Shown in pieces: positions 23,915 to 32,580 of a stretch of DNA of 64,000 bases. The notes beneath the pieces were generated by a model, which was not told the DNA's origin, did not search any database, and worked only from the letters and a program-made list of their open reading frames with translations. The DNA comes from Lenzites betulinus (Eukaryota > Basidiomycota > Agaricomycetes > Polyporales > Polyporaceae). Made by a program: the position numbers and the translations under genes. Location: contig JABYQU010000048.1 of the NCBI GenBank assembly GCA_022264855.1, positions 186,001 through 250,000 on the forward strand, given 5' to 3'. How positions within the stretch are numbered: position 1 is the stretch's first letter; each line of letters begins with the position of its first letter.

Positions 23915-24398
23915 TGTTGTGGATGGCCAGACGGGCACGGGGGCGCGGCGGCGCGTATAAGAACGACCCCGTGGGCGCGTCTCGGCAAAGCGCGCGTAGG
24001 CGCTGAGGAGGCAGACAGTTGCCTATTTGGGTCGCAGCGCGACATATGCTATGTCTTCGCTCGCCCGGGTTCTTGCGGGGCAAGAACTCACCGAGAACGT
24101 CCGCGGGCGAGGGGGCGAGTCAGAATAGGTGTTTGGAGTTGTTTGGTCCGACACTTTTCGCGGGCGTAACGTCCGTCGGGCGCAGGCGCACTCGCCTCAC
24201 ACTTTCAGTCCAGAACGTGTGAGGTGAGTATTTTCACCACGTACAAAATACAGCGCGGGTAGCTAACTATGTACGATAGATCTAACGCGCTCGCGCCCTT
24301 AGGTTAGCAGTCGAATCAGATGACACTTTCAGTCCAGAACGTGTGAGATCTAACGCGCTCGCGCCCTTAGATCTGCTTCCCATCCAGTAACCATAAAA
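23915..24398 (+). repeat. Copia 3' LTR
   Basis: Same length as the 5' LTR. I saw two differences: gcgcGgcgg for gcgcAgcgg near 23946, and catatGc for catacGc near 24046. Confidence 0.93.
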
Positions 24399-25164
24399 TG
24401 AAGACGTACCATGCGAGAGCCCAGGCTCTTCGTAGGAGTCGTTCAGTTAGCAAAGGCTAAACACCTCAAAAATAGAATAAGACTCACAAGGAGGTCATTC
24501 CTTGCAGCTTTTCGCGCTCAGTGAGCGGAACGATCTCCGCGTATATAATCTCAGTGACCGAGAAGCATCCCCCTGCACCAAGGCCTTGAACAGCTGGTAC
24601 ACGGAAGAGCACTTGTTAGAATATCGAACCTCGGAGGCTTCAAGCATACACATACGAACCTCTGCCCGCAATGAAAATATTCATGCTTTTTGCCGCCCCT
24701 GACAGGGCGGATCCCAAGGCGAACATGACGATGGCCACTATGAGAACTCGCTTTGAACCGAAGGCCGACACCAGGTATCCTATGAAAGGGATGACCACAG
24801 AAGAAGTCACAGTGTAGGCACCGCCAGCCCAGATGAAGTCTGTGCCATGCAAGTTGTTTACGATGGTGGGCAGGACAGTGGATACTGCTGTCTAGAATTG
24901 GGCGAGTGATGTCAGCGGGGATGGGAGAAGTATACACGTTAACACGTACCAGATCCAGAGCTGATAGCATATCAATTATCACACTGGAGAGGAAGATCAT
25001 CCAGAAGACTAAATCCCATTTCCCGGTAATCTTCGACGACATGCTGTAGGGTGTATTGCATAGTGAGTATAGTACACCGTTTGAGATATATGGATACATA
25101 CCGCTGTTGCTCATCCACCTCCTCCATGGGAATGTACCCCGCGTTGTAAGAATCGGGCGCAAGC

Positions 25165-25528
25165 TGTTACAACCGTACGTGCTTCAGTAACGTTTGGTCA
25201 CACGTTATGTCTGGAATCAGTCACGGACTCTGCCTCGTGGTTACCTTGTGTTTTGGATACGTGTTTCAGTGCCTCATGGCTACGGTGTGTTTCTGCTACG
25301 CATTTCAGTACCTTATGGCTACGGTGTGGTTACCTGCAGGCTGTGCCTCATGGTTACAGAGTGTCTCACATGTATATATACGAGTAGGAGAGCTGAGGAG
25401 AACCTCAGCTCGACCTGGTTATCTATCGCCCTTCGAACCTCCCCTCTGAACCTCGATCCCTCTGTGTGAAGCGTCTAAGTCCCTGTGCTGAAAGCCTAAC
25501 AAGCGAACCACTGGGCATCGTCTTAACA
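25165..25528 (+). repeat. Gypsy 5' LTR
   Basis: Begins TGTTACAACC and ends CTTAACA. A TATATATA box near 25371-25378 sits about 30 bases before AGCTCGACCT (25407-25416), the likely transcript start. The segment gagctgaggag / aacctcagctc forms a perfect short hairpin around 25390-25410. Confidence 0.93.
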
Positions 25529-25530
25529 TA

Positions 25531-25540
25531 AGGTCGAGCT
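25531..25540 (+). other. Gypsy primer-binding site, self-priming type
   Basis: AGGTCGAGCT, two bases after the LTR end, is the exact reverse complement of AGCTCGACCT at 25407-25416, which lies where the transcript should begin. No TGG of a tRNA-type site is present at the LTR border. This is the arrangement of Tf1/sushi elements, in which the RNA 5' end folds back as primer. Confidence 0.65.
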
Positions 25541-25643
25541 CTCCCCACCCGTCGATCTACCAAGATCTAGACAACCAGCTGAAACCCGACGAACCTGAAC
25601 CTGAACCGCTGCTGAAAAGCGAGCGGTAACCCGACGAATCAAC

Positions 25644-26999
25644 ATGGAACCAGTCCCGAACAAATCAGAAGACTGGTCCTTTAACCCTAGCACCGGGTTA
25701 ATCTACCACGAAGGACGCCTAGTCTACCCAGTAGGAGACGACAAGTGGAAATACGTAATCCAAGAACGAACAGACGTAACTGTCGACGAACTCCGAACAG
25801 AGAACCCCAACTACGACAAACAATACTATCGCTTCACCGGAAGAGAAGTCCCGAGACTAAGAGTCACACCGAACCCGACCCCACTCGACCAGATCGCACA
25901 GGAAGACCCTGTCCCAAGAGAACCAGAACCTGAGAACTCGGAGAGCGAATCAGAGCAATCTCAGCATAGCTTCAACACCCCCACCCCACGAACCACCGGA
26001 GAACTTCCTGCATTGACAGAGGCAGTAGCCACTATCCATATCCACGAAGAACCCCGACCGCAACCCAGAATCACAGAAATAATGGCAGACAAAGTCAAGC
26101 TCAAAATGCCGCCGACCTTCGATGGCAAACGAGAAGAGCTCATCGGATGGACCCAGAAATGCGCTCTCTACTTCAAGTTCTACGAAACCAAGTTCAACAC
26201 CGACGAGAAGAAAATAACATTCGCTCTCATGCTGATGAATGAAGGAACGGCAGGACAATGGGCCAGCGACTTCATCACCAACGCAGAAGCTCAGAATCCC
26301 GTCAACTATGGCACTTGGAATGCCTTCAAGGAAGCACTCAAAGCTTCGTTCCAAGACGTCGATATGGCCGCCAGCGCCAGAGTCCTGCTACGGAACCTCA
26401 ATCAGGGCAAGAAGACAGCGGAAGAATACATTCTCGAGTTCAAGAATGTCATCAGTCGATGCGGAATCAACAACTTCAACGTCATTGCCGACTTTTTCTA
26501 TCAAGGGCTGAACAAACCCTTGAGAGAAAAGATGTTTGCATTGGCTACCATGCCAACAACCACCAACACGCTCTACTCCCAAGCAGCCCGCCTTGAACAG
26601 CAATGGCGATTAGGCCAAGCCTACGACAAGAACTCGACGAAGAAGCCAGTATTCTTCCCAAAGCGCTGCTCGAGCCACAAGGAGAAGGACCCTGATGCCA
26701 TGGATGTCGGTCGCATGACTACCGAAGAAAGAGACCGACACTACAAGGAAGGACAATGCTTCACCTGTCACGAAATTGGACATCTCTCTCGCCCCTGCCC
26801 AGCCAGGAAGAACAAAGGGAAGCAGCCAGCACGCAAGATGCGGATGACCGAAACCGAGGAAGAAGCCGAAGAAGAGGACGACGAAGACGGGAACACTCGC
26901 ACCGTCACAACAGCCAGAATTCGCACTGCACTCAGAGGAGTTACCAACCCAGTTGAGAGGGACTCGATGGTGAAGGACATCCTGGAGGAGGGTTTTTGA
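25644..26999 (+). CDS. Gypsy Gag polyprotein
   Basis: 451 codons. Forms the virus-like particle and binds the element RNA. The N-terminal part is polar, then a Retrotrans_gag domain begins near residue 145 (VKLKMPPTFDGKREELIGW) and runs through GTAGQWASDF and YILEFKNVISRCG. A CCHC zinc knuckle CFTCHEIGHLSRPC lies near residue 373, followed by a basic then very acidic stretch. The stop TGA at 26997 is preceded directly by a slippery heptamer leading into pol. Confidence 0.93.
   Translation: MEPVPNKSEDWSFNPSTGLIYHEGRLVYPVGDDKWKYVIQERTDVTVDELRTENPNYDKQYYRFTGREVPRLRVTPNPTPLDQIAQEDPVPREPEPENSESESEQSQHSFNTPTPRTTGELPALTEAVATIHIHEEPRPQPRITEIMADKVKLKMPPTFDGKREELIGWTQKCALYFKFYETKFNTDEKKITFALMLMNEGTAGQWASDFITNAEAQNPVNYGTWNAFKEALKASFQDVDMAASARVLLRNLNQGKKTAEEYILEFKNVISRCGINNFNVIADFFYQGLNKPLREKMFALATMPTTTNTLYSQAARLEQQWRLGQAYDKNSTKKPVFFPKRCSSHKEKDPDAMDVGRMTTEERDRHYKEGQCFTCHEIGHLSRPCPARKNKGKQPARKMRMTETEEEAEEEDDEDGNTRTVTTARIRTALRGVTNPVERDSMVKDILEEGF
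26990..26996 (+). promoter_or_regulatory. Probable -1 ribosomal frameshift site between gag and pol
   Basis: GGGTTTT is read G GGT TTT in the gag frame, the X XXY YYZ pattern, and the gag stop follows at once. A -1 slip continues TTG AGA ATG TGG, exactly the pol frame. No downstream pseudoknot was worked out. Reinitiation at the ATG at 27002 is the alternative. Confidence 0.55.
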
Positions 27000-29900
27000 G
27001 AATGTGGTCCGAAGCGATGTCGAAACCACGCACGCAGGTCCGTGCTGTAATTATGGCAGACACCACCAAGCAATCCATGAGGATACCGCTGGCTATAATC
27101 ACGGACCGAATCGTCGAAACCCAAGCCCTTATCGACACGGGAGCACAAGACTCCTTTGTGGACTATCGATATGTCCTAGAAAAGAAACTGCCGATACAAC
27201 CCCTCAAGGTCCCTATACGAGCCCTCAACGCCGATGGAACCCCAAACAAGCAAGGGACAATCAAGAACTGTTCAGTCCTAGAAATCGAAGCTGGAGGACA
27301 TCGACATCTTGTCTGCATGCTTGTCACCTCTCTAGGAAAGGAGAAGATCATCTTAGGGCTTCCTTGGCTGCAAAGGGTCAACGCCGAAATTGACTTCACC
27401 CGAGGCTCCCTTCACATCGACCCAGCAAAAGTGAATCTACAACTCTCTGAACGTTTGCGACAGCTCTGGTTCCCAGAACAGAACCACTTCACTGGACGAA
27501 TCATGCGGAAGACAACCATAGAAGATATTCCTGAAGATAGTATGCGCCAACAGTCGGAAGAAGGCAGCACCACTGCACAACAGGACACCATGAAAGCACC
27601 CTTTGCGGAATTACCCACGCCAAATGATGAGCACCAAGAACAATGCACTGACAATCTAATACTAGCGTACCTGGACAAGACCATTGAGCACCACGGGGAT
27701 TACCTGAAGCTAGGAGACAAACTCACCACAGAAGACCCTCAAGAGGAACAAGACCAGCGAGTCCGTCCCTGCCCGCGAGTAGGACAAATCTATCGAGCAC
27801 CGGAAGGAACAAGCTTCATCTACTCTATGAATCTCTGGATACGGGCCAAGATCAACCCAGCTATGGCGCTCGCACAACAAGCATCCGGGAATAACCAGAA
27901 GATCCTACCCGAAGCATACCAAGAATTTGCATCGGTATTTGAGAAGAAAGCGGCAGAACGATTCCCATCCTCAAGACCCTGGGACCATGCCATTGAACTG
28001 AAACCGGATTTCGTGCCTAAGGATTTCAAACCATATCGGCTGTCTCCACAGGAACAACAAGCAGCCGACGAATTCATCAATGAAAACCTAAAGAAAGGCT
28101 ATATTCGCGAATCCAAATCCCCAATGGCATCACCACTATTCTTTGTTGGTAAGAAGGATGGATCTTTACGGCCATGTCAAGACTACCGCTACCTCAACGA
28201 AGGAACCATCAAGGATGCATACCCGCTCCCGCTAGTAGCCGAACTGGTTGACAAGTTGCAAGGTGCCAAGGTCTTCTCCAAATTAGACCTGCGATCAGGC
28301 TACAACAACGTGCGGATCAAGGACGGTGATCAATGGAAAGCAGCTTTCAAGACCCACCGTGGACTATTCGAACCTATGGTCATGTTCTTCGGACTATGCA
28401 ATTCCCCAGGAACCTTTCAGGCAATGATGAACACCCTATTCAAAGACATGATCAACGAAGGATGGCTTGTGATCTACATGGACGATATCCTCATCTTTTC
28501 GAAAGACCAGAAGACACACAAAGAACGGACACGAAGGGTGCTGCAAAGGCTACAAGAAAATGACCTGTTCTTGAAGCTGGAGAAATGCACTTTCGACGCA
28601 CCAGAAGTGGAATATCTTGGGATGATCATCCGGGAAAACCAGGTAGCCATGGACCCTATCAAGCTGAAAGGCATCCAGGACTGGAAAGAACCCACTGACG
28701 TCAAAGGGGTACGGTCGTTCTTGGGCTTTGGCAACTTCTACAGGCGTTTTATCGACCACTTTTCGGATATTGCAAAACCGCTGAACGACCTAACCCGAAA
28801 GAACACCAAGTGGGAATGGACACCAGCCTGTCAGCAAGCCTTTGACACCCTGAAGAACAGATTCACCACAGCACCCGTCCTGCTAATGCCTGACATCTCC
28901 AAACCATTCTTCATCAAATCAGACACATCGGACTTTGCATCAGGAGCTGTCCTCCGACAACGAGACGAAAATGGCGACCTCCATCCATGCGCATACCTGT
29001 CCAAAGGATTCAACGACGCAGAACGAAACTACGAGATCTATGACAAAGAACTCCTAGGGATAATCCGATCTCTACAAGAATGGCGCCACTACCTCCTCGG
29101 AGCACCTCATCCAGTACAAGTCCTTTCTGACCACAAGAACCTGACCTACTACCGTGATGCCCACCGACTGAACCGACGGCAAGCAAGATGGCTACTCTTC
29201 CTATCAGAATTCGACATCCAGCTACACCACGTCCCAGGAAAAGACATGATCCAATCCGACACCCTGTCCAGACGACACGACCTTGGCCATGATAAGAAGA
29301 ACAACAATAATGACCGCGTCCTCCTACCCGAACATCTCTTTGTCAGGATGATTGACTCCGAACTGCAAACACGCTTCAGAGAGTTCATTATCAAAGACCA
29401 GATATTCCAAGCAATACACATGGCGCTGAAGACCGGAACACTTCCCCCCATCAAATCTGCACTATCGGATTGGGAAGAACGGGACGGAATGGTATTCTTC
29501 AAGAACAGATGCTACGTCCCCGCTGATGAACAACTTCGGAGAGACCTAATCCAACGCTACCATGACACCCCGGCAATGGGACACCCCGGACGCTTCAAAA
29601 CACTAGAACTCCTACGACGTGACTACTGGTGGCCAGGAATGCACACTATGGTGTCTCGCTACGTGGAAGGGTGCACAGAATGCCAGCAAAACAAGATCAA
29701 TACACATCCCACCACACCACCGCTGAACCCCATCTCGGCTGACGGCGTCACACGACCCTTCCAGCAAGTCTCTGTCGACTACATCACCGATCTACCGACA
29801 TCCGATGGTTTTGACTCAATCATGGTCATGGTAGACCACGGCCTTACAAAGGGGGTAATCCTTACACCATGCAACAAGACCATCGACGCCATCGGAACAG

Positions 29901-30811
29901 CCGCGCTCATGTATCAAACCGTATACCGACGTTTTGGCCTTCCAGAAAAGATCATCTCCGACAGAGGACCACAATTCACATCACATGTCACCAAGGAACT
30001 AGGAAGACTCCTGAAGATCACACTGTCTCTCAGCACCGCGTATCATCCACAGAGCGATGGACAAACGGAACGAGCCAATCAGGAACTTGAAGTCTATCTC
30101 CGGATCTTCTGCACAGGACGACCAGACACCTGGTCAAGACACCTGATCGATGCAGAAGTAGCGCACAATCAACGAGCCCATGCAGCCAGAAACGCCTCTC
30201 CCTTCTACCTCATGATGGGATACAACCCGTCCTTGATCCCTATTGCCTACCCAAGGACCAATGTCCCCCTGGTACAAGACCGCCTAACCAACCTGCAAAA
30301 GGCACGTGACGAAGCGCTAGCGGCACATGAGTTAGCCCGGCAAATAATGAGGGACCGCATTATGGGAAAGTTCATCCCCTTCAAGAAAGGGCAGAAAGTC
30401 TGGCTCGAAGGCAAGAATTTGAAACTGTCATACGCCACCAGGAAACTTGCGCCCAAACGAGAAGGACCATTTGAAATCCTCGAAGTCATCAGCACCCTCA
30501 ATTACCGTCTCAAGCTACCTGAAACATGGAAGATCCACCCCGTGTTCCACACAAGTTTCCTCACCCCTTATAAGGAAAACGACACACACGGCCCCAACTA
30601 CACGCGCCCTCCACCTGATCTGATCGACGATCAAGAAGAATACGAAGTTGAGGCCATCGTGGGACACAAGAAGCAACGAGGCGGAATCAGTTACCGAATC
30701 AAGTGGAAAGGATACTCCAGTGCCGAAAATACATGGGAACCGGAAGACATGCTGCTGCCTCATGCCCGGGAGCTCCTAGAAGGATATAAGCGGGCCAAGA
30801 AACTGGCCTAA
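26996..30811 (+). CDS. Gypsy Pol polyprotein with C-terminal chromodomain
   Basis: 1271 codons, fully open. In order: an aspartic protease with IDTGAQDSFVD (near residue 42), reverse transcriptase (KLDLRSGYNNVRIKDGDQWK; active site YMDDILIFS), and RNase H (SDTSDFASGAVL, YDKELLGIIRSLQEWRHYL). Next are the integrase HHCC zinc finger (HPGRF...CTECQQ), the integrase core (VDYITDLP, IISDRGPQFTSH, YHPQSDGQTERANQELE), a GPY/F-like segment (KREGPFEIL) and a chromodomain at the end (YEVEAIVGHKK, YRIKWKGYSSAENTWEPE). The chromodomain marks the chromovirus branch and is thought to steer insertion to modified chromatin. The frame start has no ATG until 27002, consistent with expression by frameshifting from gag. 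Confidence 0.95.
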   Translation: MRMWSEAMSKPRTQVRAVIMADTTKQSMRIPLAIITDRIVETQALIDTGAQDSFVDYRYVLEKKLPIQPLKVPIRALNADGTPNKQGTIKNCSVLEIEAGGHRHLVCMLVTSLGKEKIILGLPWLQRVNAEIDFTRGSLHIDPAKVNLQLSERLRQLWFPEQNHFTGRIMRKTTIEDIPEDSMRQQSEEGSTTAQQDTMKAPFAELPTPNDEHQEQCTDNLILAYLDKTIEHHGDYLKLGDKLTTEDPQEEQDQRVRPCPRVGQIYRAPEGTSFIYSMNLWIRAKINPAMALAQQASGNNQKILPEAYQEFASVFEKKAAERFPSSRPWDHAIELKPDFVPKDFKPYRLSPQEQQAADEFINENLKKGYIRESKSPMASPLFFVGKKDGSLRPCQDYRYLNEGTIKDAYPLPLVAELVDKLQGAKVFSKLDLRSGYNNVRIKDGDQWKAAFKTHRGLFEPMVMFFGLCNSPGTFQAMMNTLFKDMINEGWLVIYMDDILIFSKDQKTHKERTRRVLQRLQENDLFLKLEKCTFDAPEVEYLGMIIRENQVAMDPIKLKGIQDWKEPTDVKGVRSFLGFGNFYRRFIDHFSDIAKPLNDLTRKNTKWEWTPACQQAFDTLKNRFTTAPVLLMPDISKPFFIKSDTSDFASGAVLRQRDENGDLHPCAYLSKGFNDAERNYEIYDKELLGIIRSLQEWRHYLLGAPHPVQVLSDHKNLTYYRDAHRLNRRQARWLLFLSEFDIQLHHVPGKDMIQSDTLSRRHDLGHDKKNNNNDRVLLPEHLFVRMIDSELQTRFREFIIKDQIFQAIHMALKTGTLPPIKSALSDWEERDGMVFFKNRCYVPADEQLRRDLIQRYHDTPAMGHPGRFKTLELLRRDYWWPGMHTMVSRYVEGCTECQQNKINTHPTTPPLNPISADGVTRPFQQVSVDYITDLPTSDGFDSIMVMVDHGLTKGVILTPCNKTIDAIGTAALMYQTVYRRFGLPEKIISDRGPQFTSHVTKELGRLLKITLSLSTAYHPQSDGQTERANQELEVYLRIFCTGRPDTWSRHLIDAEVAHNQRAHAARNASPFYLMMGYNPSLIPIAYPRTNVPLVQDRLTNLQKARDEALAAHELARQIMRDRIMGKFIPFKKGQKVWLEGKNLKLSYATRKLAPKREGPFEILEVISTLNYRLKLPETWKIHPVFHTSFLTPYKENDTHGPNYTRPPPDLIDDQEEYEVEAIVGHKKQRGGISYRIKWKGYSSAENTWEPEDMLLPHARELLEGYKRAKKLA

Positions 30812-30820
30812 AACCTCAAC

Positions 30821-30991
30821 ATGCTCGCACTCCTCGTACTCCTCTGCCTCTACATTCTTGCCCTCTTCGCCATCTCCCTCGCAGCCATCGCCTACATCCT
30901 GCGAGAATTCTCTCAACGACTACTCGAGAGGACCCTCCTCTCCAGGGACTACCCCCCCAAAAAGGACGACTTCAACGCATGGGGAACATAG
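30821..30991 (+). CDS. Small membrane-protein ORF after pol
   Basis: 56 codons, 10 bases after the pol stop. It opens with an unbroken hydrophobic helix (MLALLVLLCLYILALFAISL and on to AYIL), followed by a basic then charged tail ending DDFNAWGT. Its stop overlaps the start of the next ORF (ATGGGGAACATAG). No family recognised. A single-pass membrane protein is plausible; expression is unproven and it might be a chance ORF. Confidence 0.4.
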   Translation: MLALLVLLCLYILALFAISLAAIAYILREFSQRLLERTLLSRDYPPKKDDFNAWGT

Positions 30992-31194
30992 TCGCCGTCC
31001 TCATCACTACCTTCACCGCATTCCTCTTCGCTCTCGCCTTCCTCAGATACGTTTCTCAACTCTACTTCTCACTCCTCCAACACCTCCTCGACCACCGCGA
31101 CCCACTCTCTCCCACCACCGTCGAAGACACTGCGACCAGCCATGGGGATGGAACTCCCATTCTCGCGCAATACCTGGGTCCCGACTCGGCCTAA
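30979..31194 (+). CDS. Second small membrane-protein ORF after pol
   Basis: 71 codons overlapping the end of the previous ORF. The N-terminus is again hydrophobic (MGNIVAVLITTFTAFLFALA) and then polar. It overlaps the start of the larger ORF at 31142 in another frame. The stacked small ORFs look more organised than random sequence, but function is unknown. Confidence 0.4.
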   Translation: MGNIVAVLITTFTAFLFALAFLRYVSQLYFSLLQHLLDHRDPLSPTTVEDTATSHGDGTPILAQYLGPDSA

Positions 31195-32113
31195 CACACC
31201 CGTCGAAGACACCGCCAGTTACGTGTTTGTCGACGAAAACATCGCACCCACTCAATTGTCGAACTCGTCGGAGGAAACTCTTCACGAATCTAAAGCGGTA
31301 CAATTGTCGGACCCACGGATAGAAGCTTTCGCTGTAGCCTATGCACAAGCCGTCGACACTCAAGACAAACTCGAAGACATAGTTGACGAAGCCCTTTCGA
31401 GACGCAACTACAACCTATGGGTAGTGGTCAGTCAGGAGTTCTACCAAAGGCGCGTAATCCGTCACCTCGAAGCAGTACAACAAGCGTTGGAGAATGTCCC
31501 CGGGGAAGAAGCGGCGCACGCGCTCTGCCACCTCGACGAAGGGATGCAACACCTCTCGGACGCACGAGAGAACATCGACCATGCCCTCTCATGGCCCACC
31601 AACCGACACCGCCTCCAACAGTTCTTTGGACGAATCGTACCGGAACTCGGTGAACCAGAGCCAACCGAGCATCCGGGAGGTCCAGCATCGTCTCGACGAA
31701 CACGCGCGCTATCCCCGGCCCCTGAAGCACGATATGTTCGACCTCGTCTCGAACAGATCCAACCCCTACGTCCTCGTCCTGACACCCCCAGACCCGTACC
31801 ATGGCAAGCACCACTTCCAATCCCCCCTCCACTGCAGCTATCAATCCCATCCTACGCCACTCCGGTACCTGTCGCTGCGGAAAACACGACTACCAGTCGA
31901 TACCCCATCCTCGACGCAATAGCCAATGAACAGTTCTGTCTCAACTGCGTCATCGTCGGCCACGGAACGCTATACTGTCCCCAAAGACAGTGTCGTTGGT
32001 GCAGGATGTGGGGTGCAGGACATCTCGATGCGGACTGCCCTTGGTTCGGAACTGCGTCCCCTCGCTCTCCTCCACGCTTGCCGGAGCTTCAACACTTCCG
32101 CGACACTATCTGA
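31142..32113 (+). CDS. Third extra ORF of the Gypsy element: zinc-knuckle protein
   Basis: 323 codons on the sense strand between pol and the 3' LTR. The middle is helical and charged (LEDIVDEALSRRNYNLWVVV; HLEAVQQALENV), then proline- and arginine-rich. The C-terminus has two cysteine-histidine knuckles: CLNCVIVGHGTLYC (the exact C-x2-C-x4-H-x4-C pattern of retroviral nucleocapsids) and CRWCRMWGAGHLDADC (C-x2-C-x6-H-x4-C). There is no signal peptide or membrane segment, so it is not an envelope protein. A nucleic-acid-binding accessory protein is my inference. Confidence 0.6.
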   Translation: MGMELPFSRNTWVPTRPNTPVEDTASYVFVDENIAPTQLSNSSEETLHESKAVQLSDPRIEAFAVAYAQAVDTQDKLEDIVDEALSRRNYNLWVVVSQEFYQRRVIRHLEAVQQALENVPGEEAAHALCHLDEGMQHLSDARENIDHALSWPTNRHRLQQFFGRIVPELGEPEPTEHPGGPASSRRTRALSPAPEARYVRPRLEQIQPLRPRPDTPRPVPWQAPLPIPPPLQLSIPSYATPVPVAAENTTTSRYPILDAIANEQFCLNCVIVGHGTLYCPQRQCRWCRMWGAGHLDADCPWFGTASPRSPPRLPELQHFRDTI

Positions 32114-32152
32114 AGAAGTCGAGGGCGACTTCCTACCATAGAAAGGGGGTTA

Positions 32153-32516
32153 TGTTACAACCGTACGTGCTTCAGTAACGTTTGGTCACACGTTATGTCT
32201 GGAATCAGTCACGGACTCTGCCTCGTGGTTACCTTGTGTTTTGGATACGTGTTTCAGTGCCTCATGGCTACGGTGTGTTTCTGCTACGCATTTCAGTACC
32301 TTATGGCTATGGTGTGGTTACCTGCAGGCTGTGCCTCATGGTTACAGAGTGTCTCACATGTATATATACGAGTAGGAGAGCTGAGGAGAACCTCAGCTCG
32401 ACCTGGTTATCTATCGCCCTTCGAACCTCCCCTCTGAACCTCGATCCCTCTGTGTGAAGCGTCTAAGTCCCTGTGCTGAAAGCCTAACAAGCGAACCACT
32501 GGGCATCGTCTTAACA
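32153..32516 (+). repeat. Gypsy 3' LTR
   Basis: 364 bases, identical to the 5' LTR except ggctaTggtg for ggctaCggtg near 32309. Followed by the duplication CAAGC and the 5' coding end of the transporter pseudogene. Confidence 0.93.
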
Positions 32517-32580
32517 CAAGCTGAGCAGGGGAGATATCAAAGTGACAGTCAATGGCAAGACACTGGTGGGGGGATGACAT

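Larger units (their letters stand above)
18925..24398 (+). mobile_element. Ty1/Copia LTR retrotransposon
   Basis: Two 484-base LTRs (18925-19408, 23915-24398) beginning TGTTGTGGATGG and ending CCATAAAA flank gag and pol in Copia order (protease, integrase, reverse transcriptase, RNase H). The 5-bp duplication TGAAG is present at 18920-18924 and 24399-24403. A purine tract GAGGGGG lies at 23906-23912 before the 3' LTR. The LTRs differ at only the two positions I noticed, so insertion is recent, yet the coding region has two frame breaks. It lies in an intron of the transporter pseudogene, in opposite orientation. Confidence 0.95.
25165..32516 (+). mobile_element. Ty3/Gypsy chromovirus-type LTR retrotransposon
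   Basis: A 7.35 kb element with 364-base LTRs, separate gag and pol ORFs, a C-terminal chromodomain on Pol, and three further ORFs before the 3' LTR. The 5-bp duplication CAAGC flanks it at 25160-25164 and 32517-32521. The purine tract AGAAAGGGGG is at 32140-32149. The LTRs differ at one position that I saw, and all ORFs are open, so it is young and may be active. It interrupts the first coding exon of the transporter pseudogene in opposite orientation. Confidence 0.96.
17375..32580 (-). pseudogene. MFS drug-efflux type transporter (14-helix), broken by two retrotransposons and a frameshift
   Basis: Minus-strand pieces: 32580-32522 joined to 25164-25102 (exon 1, split by the Gypsy element), 25043-24950, 24891-24660, 24593-24488, 24427-24410, 18866-18691, 18625-18457, 18408-18368, 18306-18260, 18203-17839 and 17764-17375. 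Reading order gives a cytosolic start (MSSPHQCLAIDCHF...YIPMEEVDEQQ), then KWDLVFWMIFLSSVIIDML, TVLPTIVNNL, FIWAGGAYTVTSSVVIPFIG, VQGLGAGGCFSVTEIIYAEI and AIGPPIGGVLAQHGSWRW (typical of DHA2-like exporters), and a C-terminal helix before a charged tail. The Copia element sits in the intron after 24410. A run of three T at 18701-18703 (plus strand) puts KLGKWI out of frame, where a fourth would restore family sequence. The intron 18204-18259 uses a GC donor. Disruption of coding exon 1 makes it non-functional in this allele. Confidence 0.85.

Noticed and set aside
26388..29502. Minus-strand ORFs of 70-140 codons inside the Gypsy gag and pol
   Set aside because: Shadows of the strong sense-strand coding frame; no independent motif.
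31142..32113. Envelope protein interpretation of the third Gypsy ORF
   Set aside because: No signal peptide, membrane anchor or fusion-like segment; the zinc knuckles point to nucleic acid binding instead.
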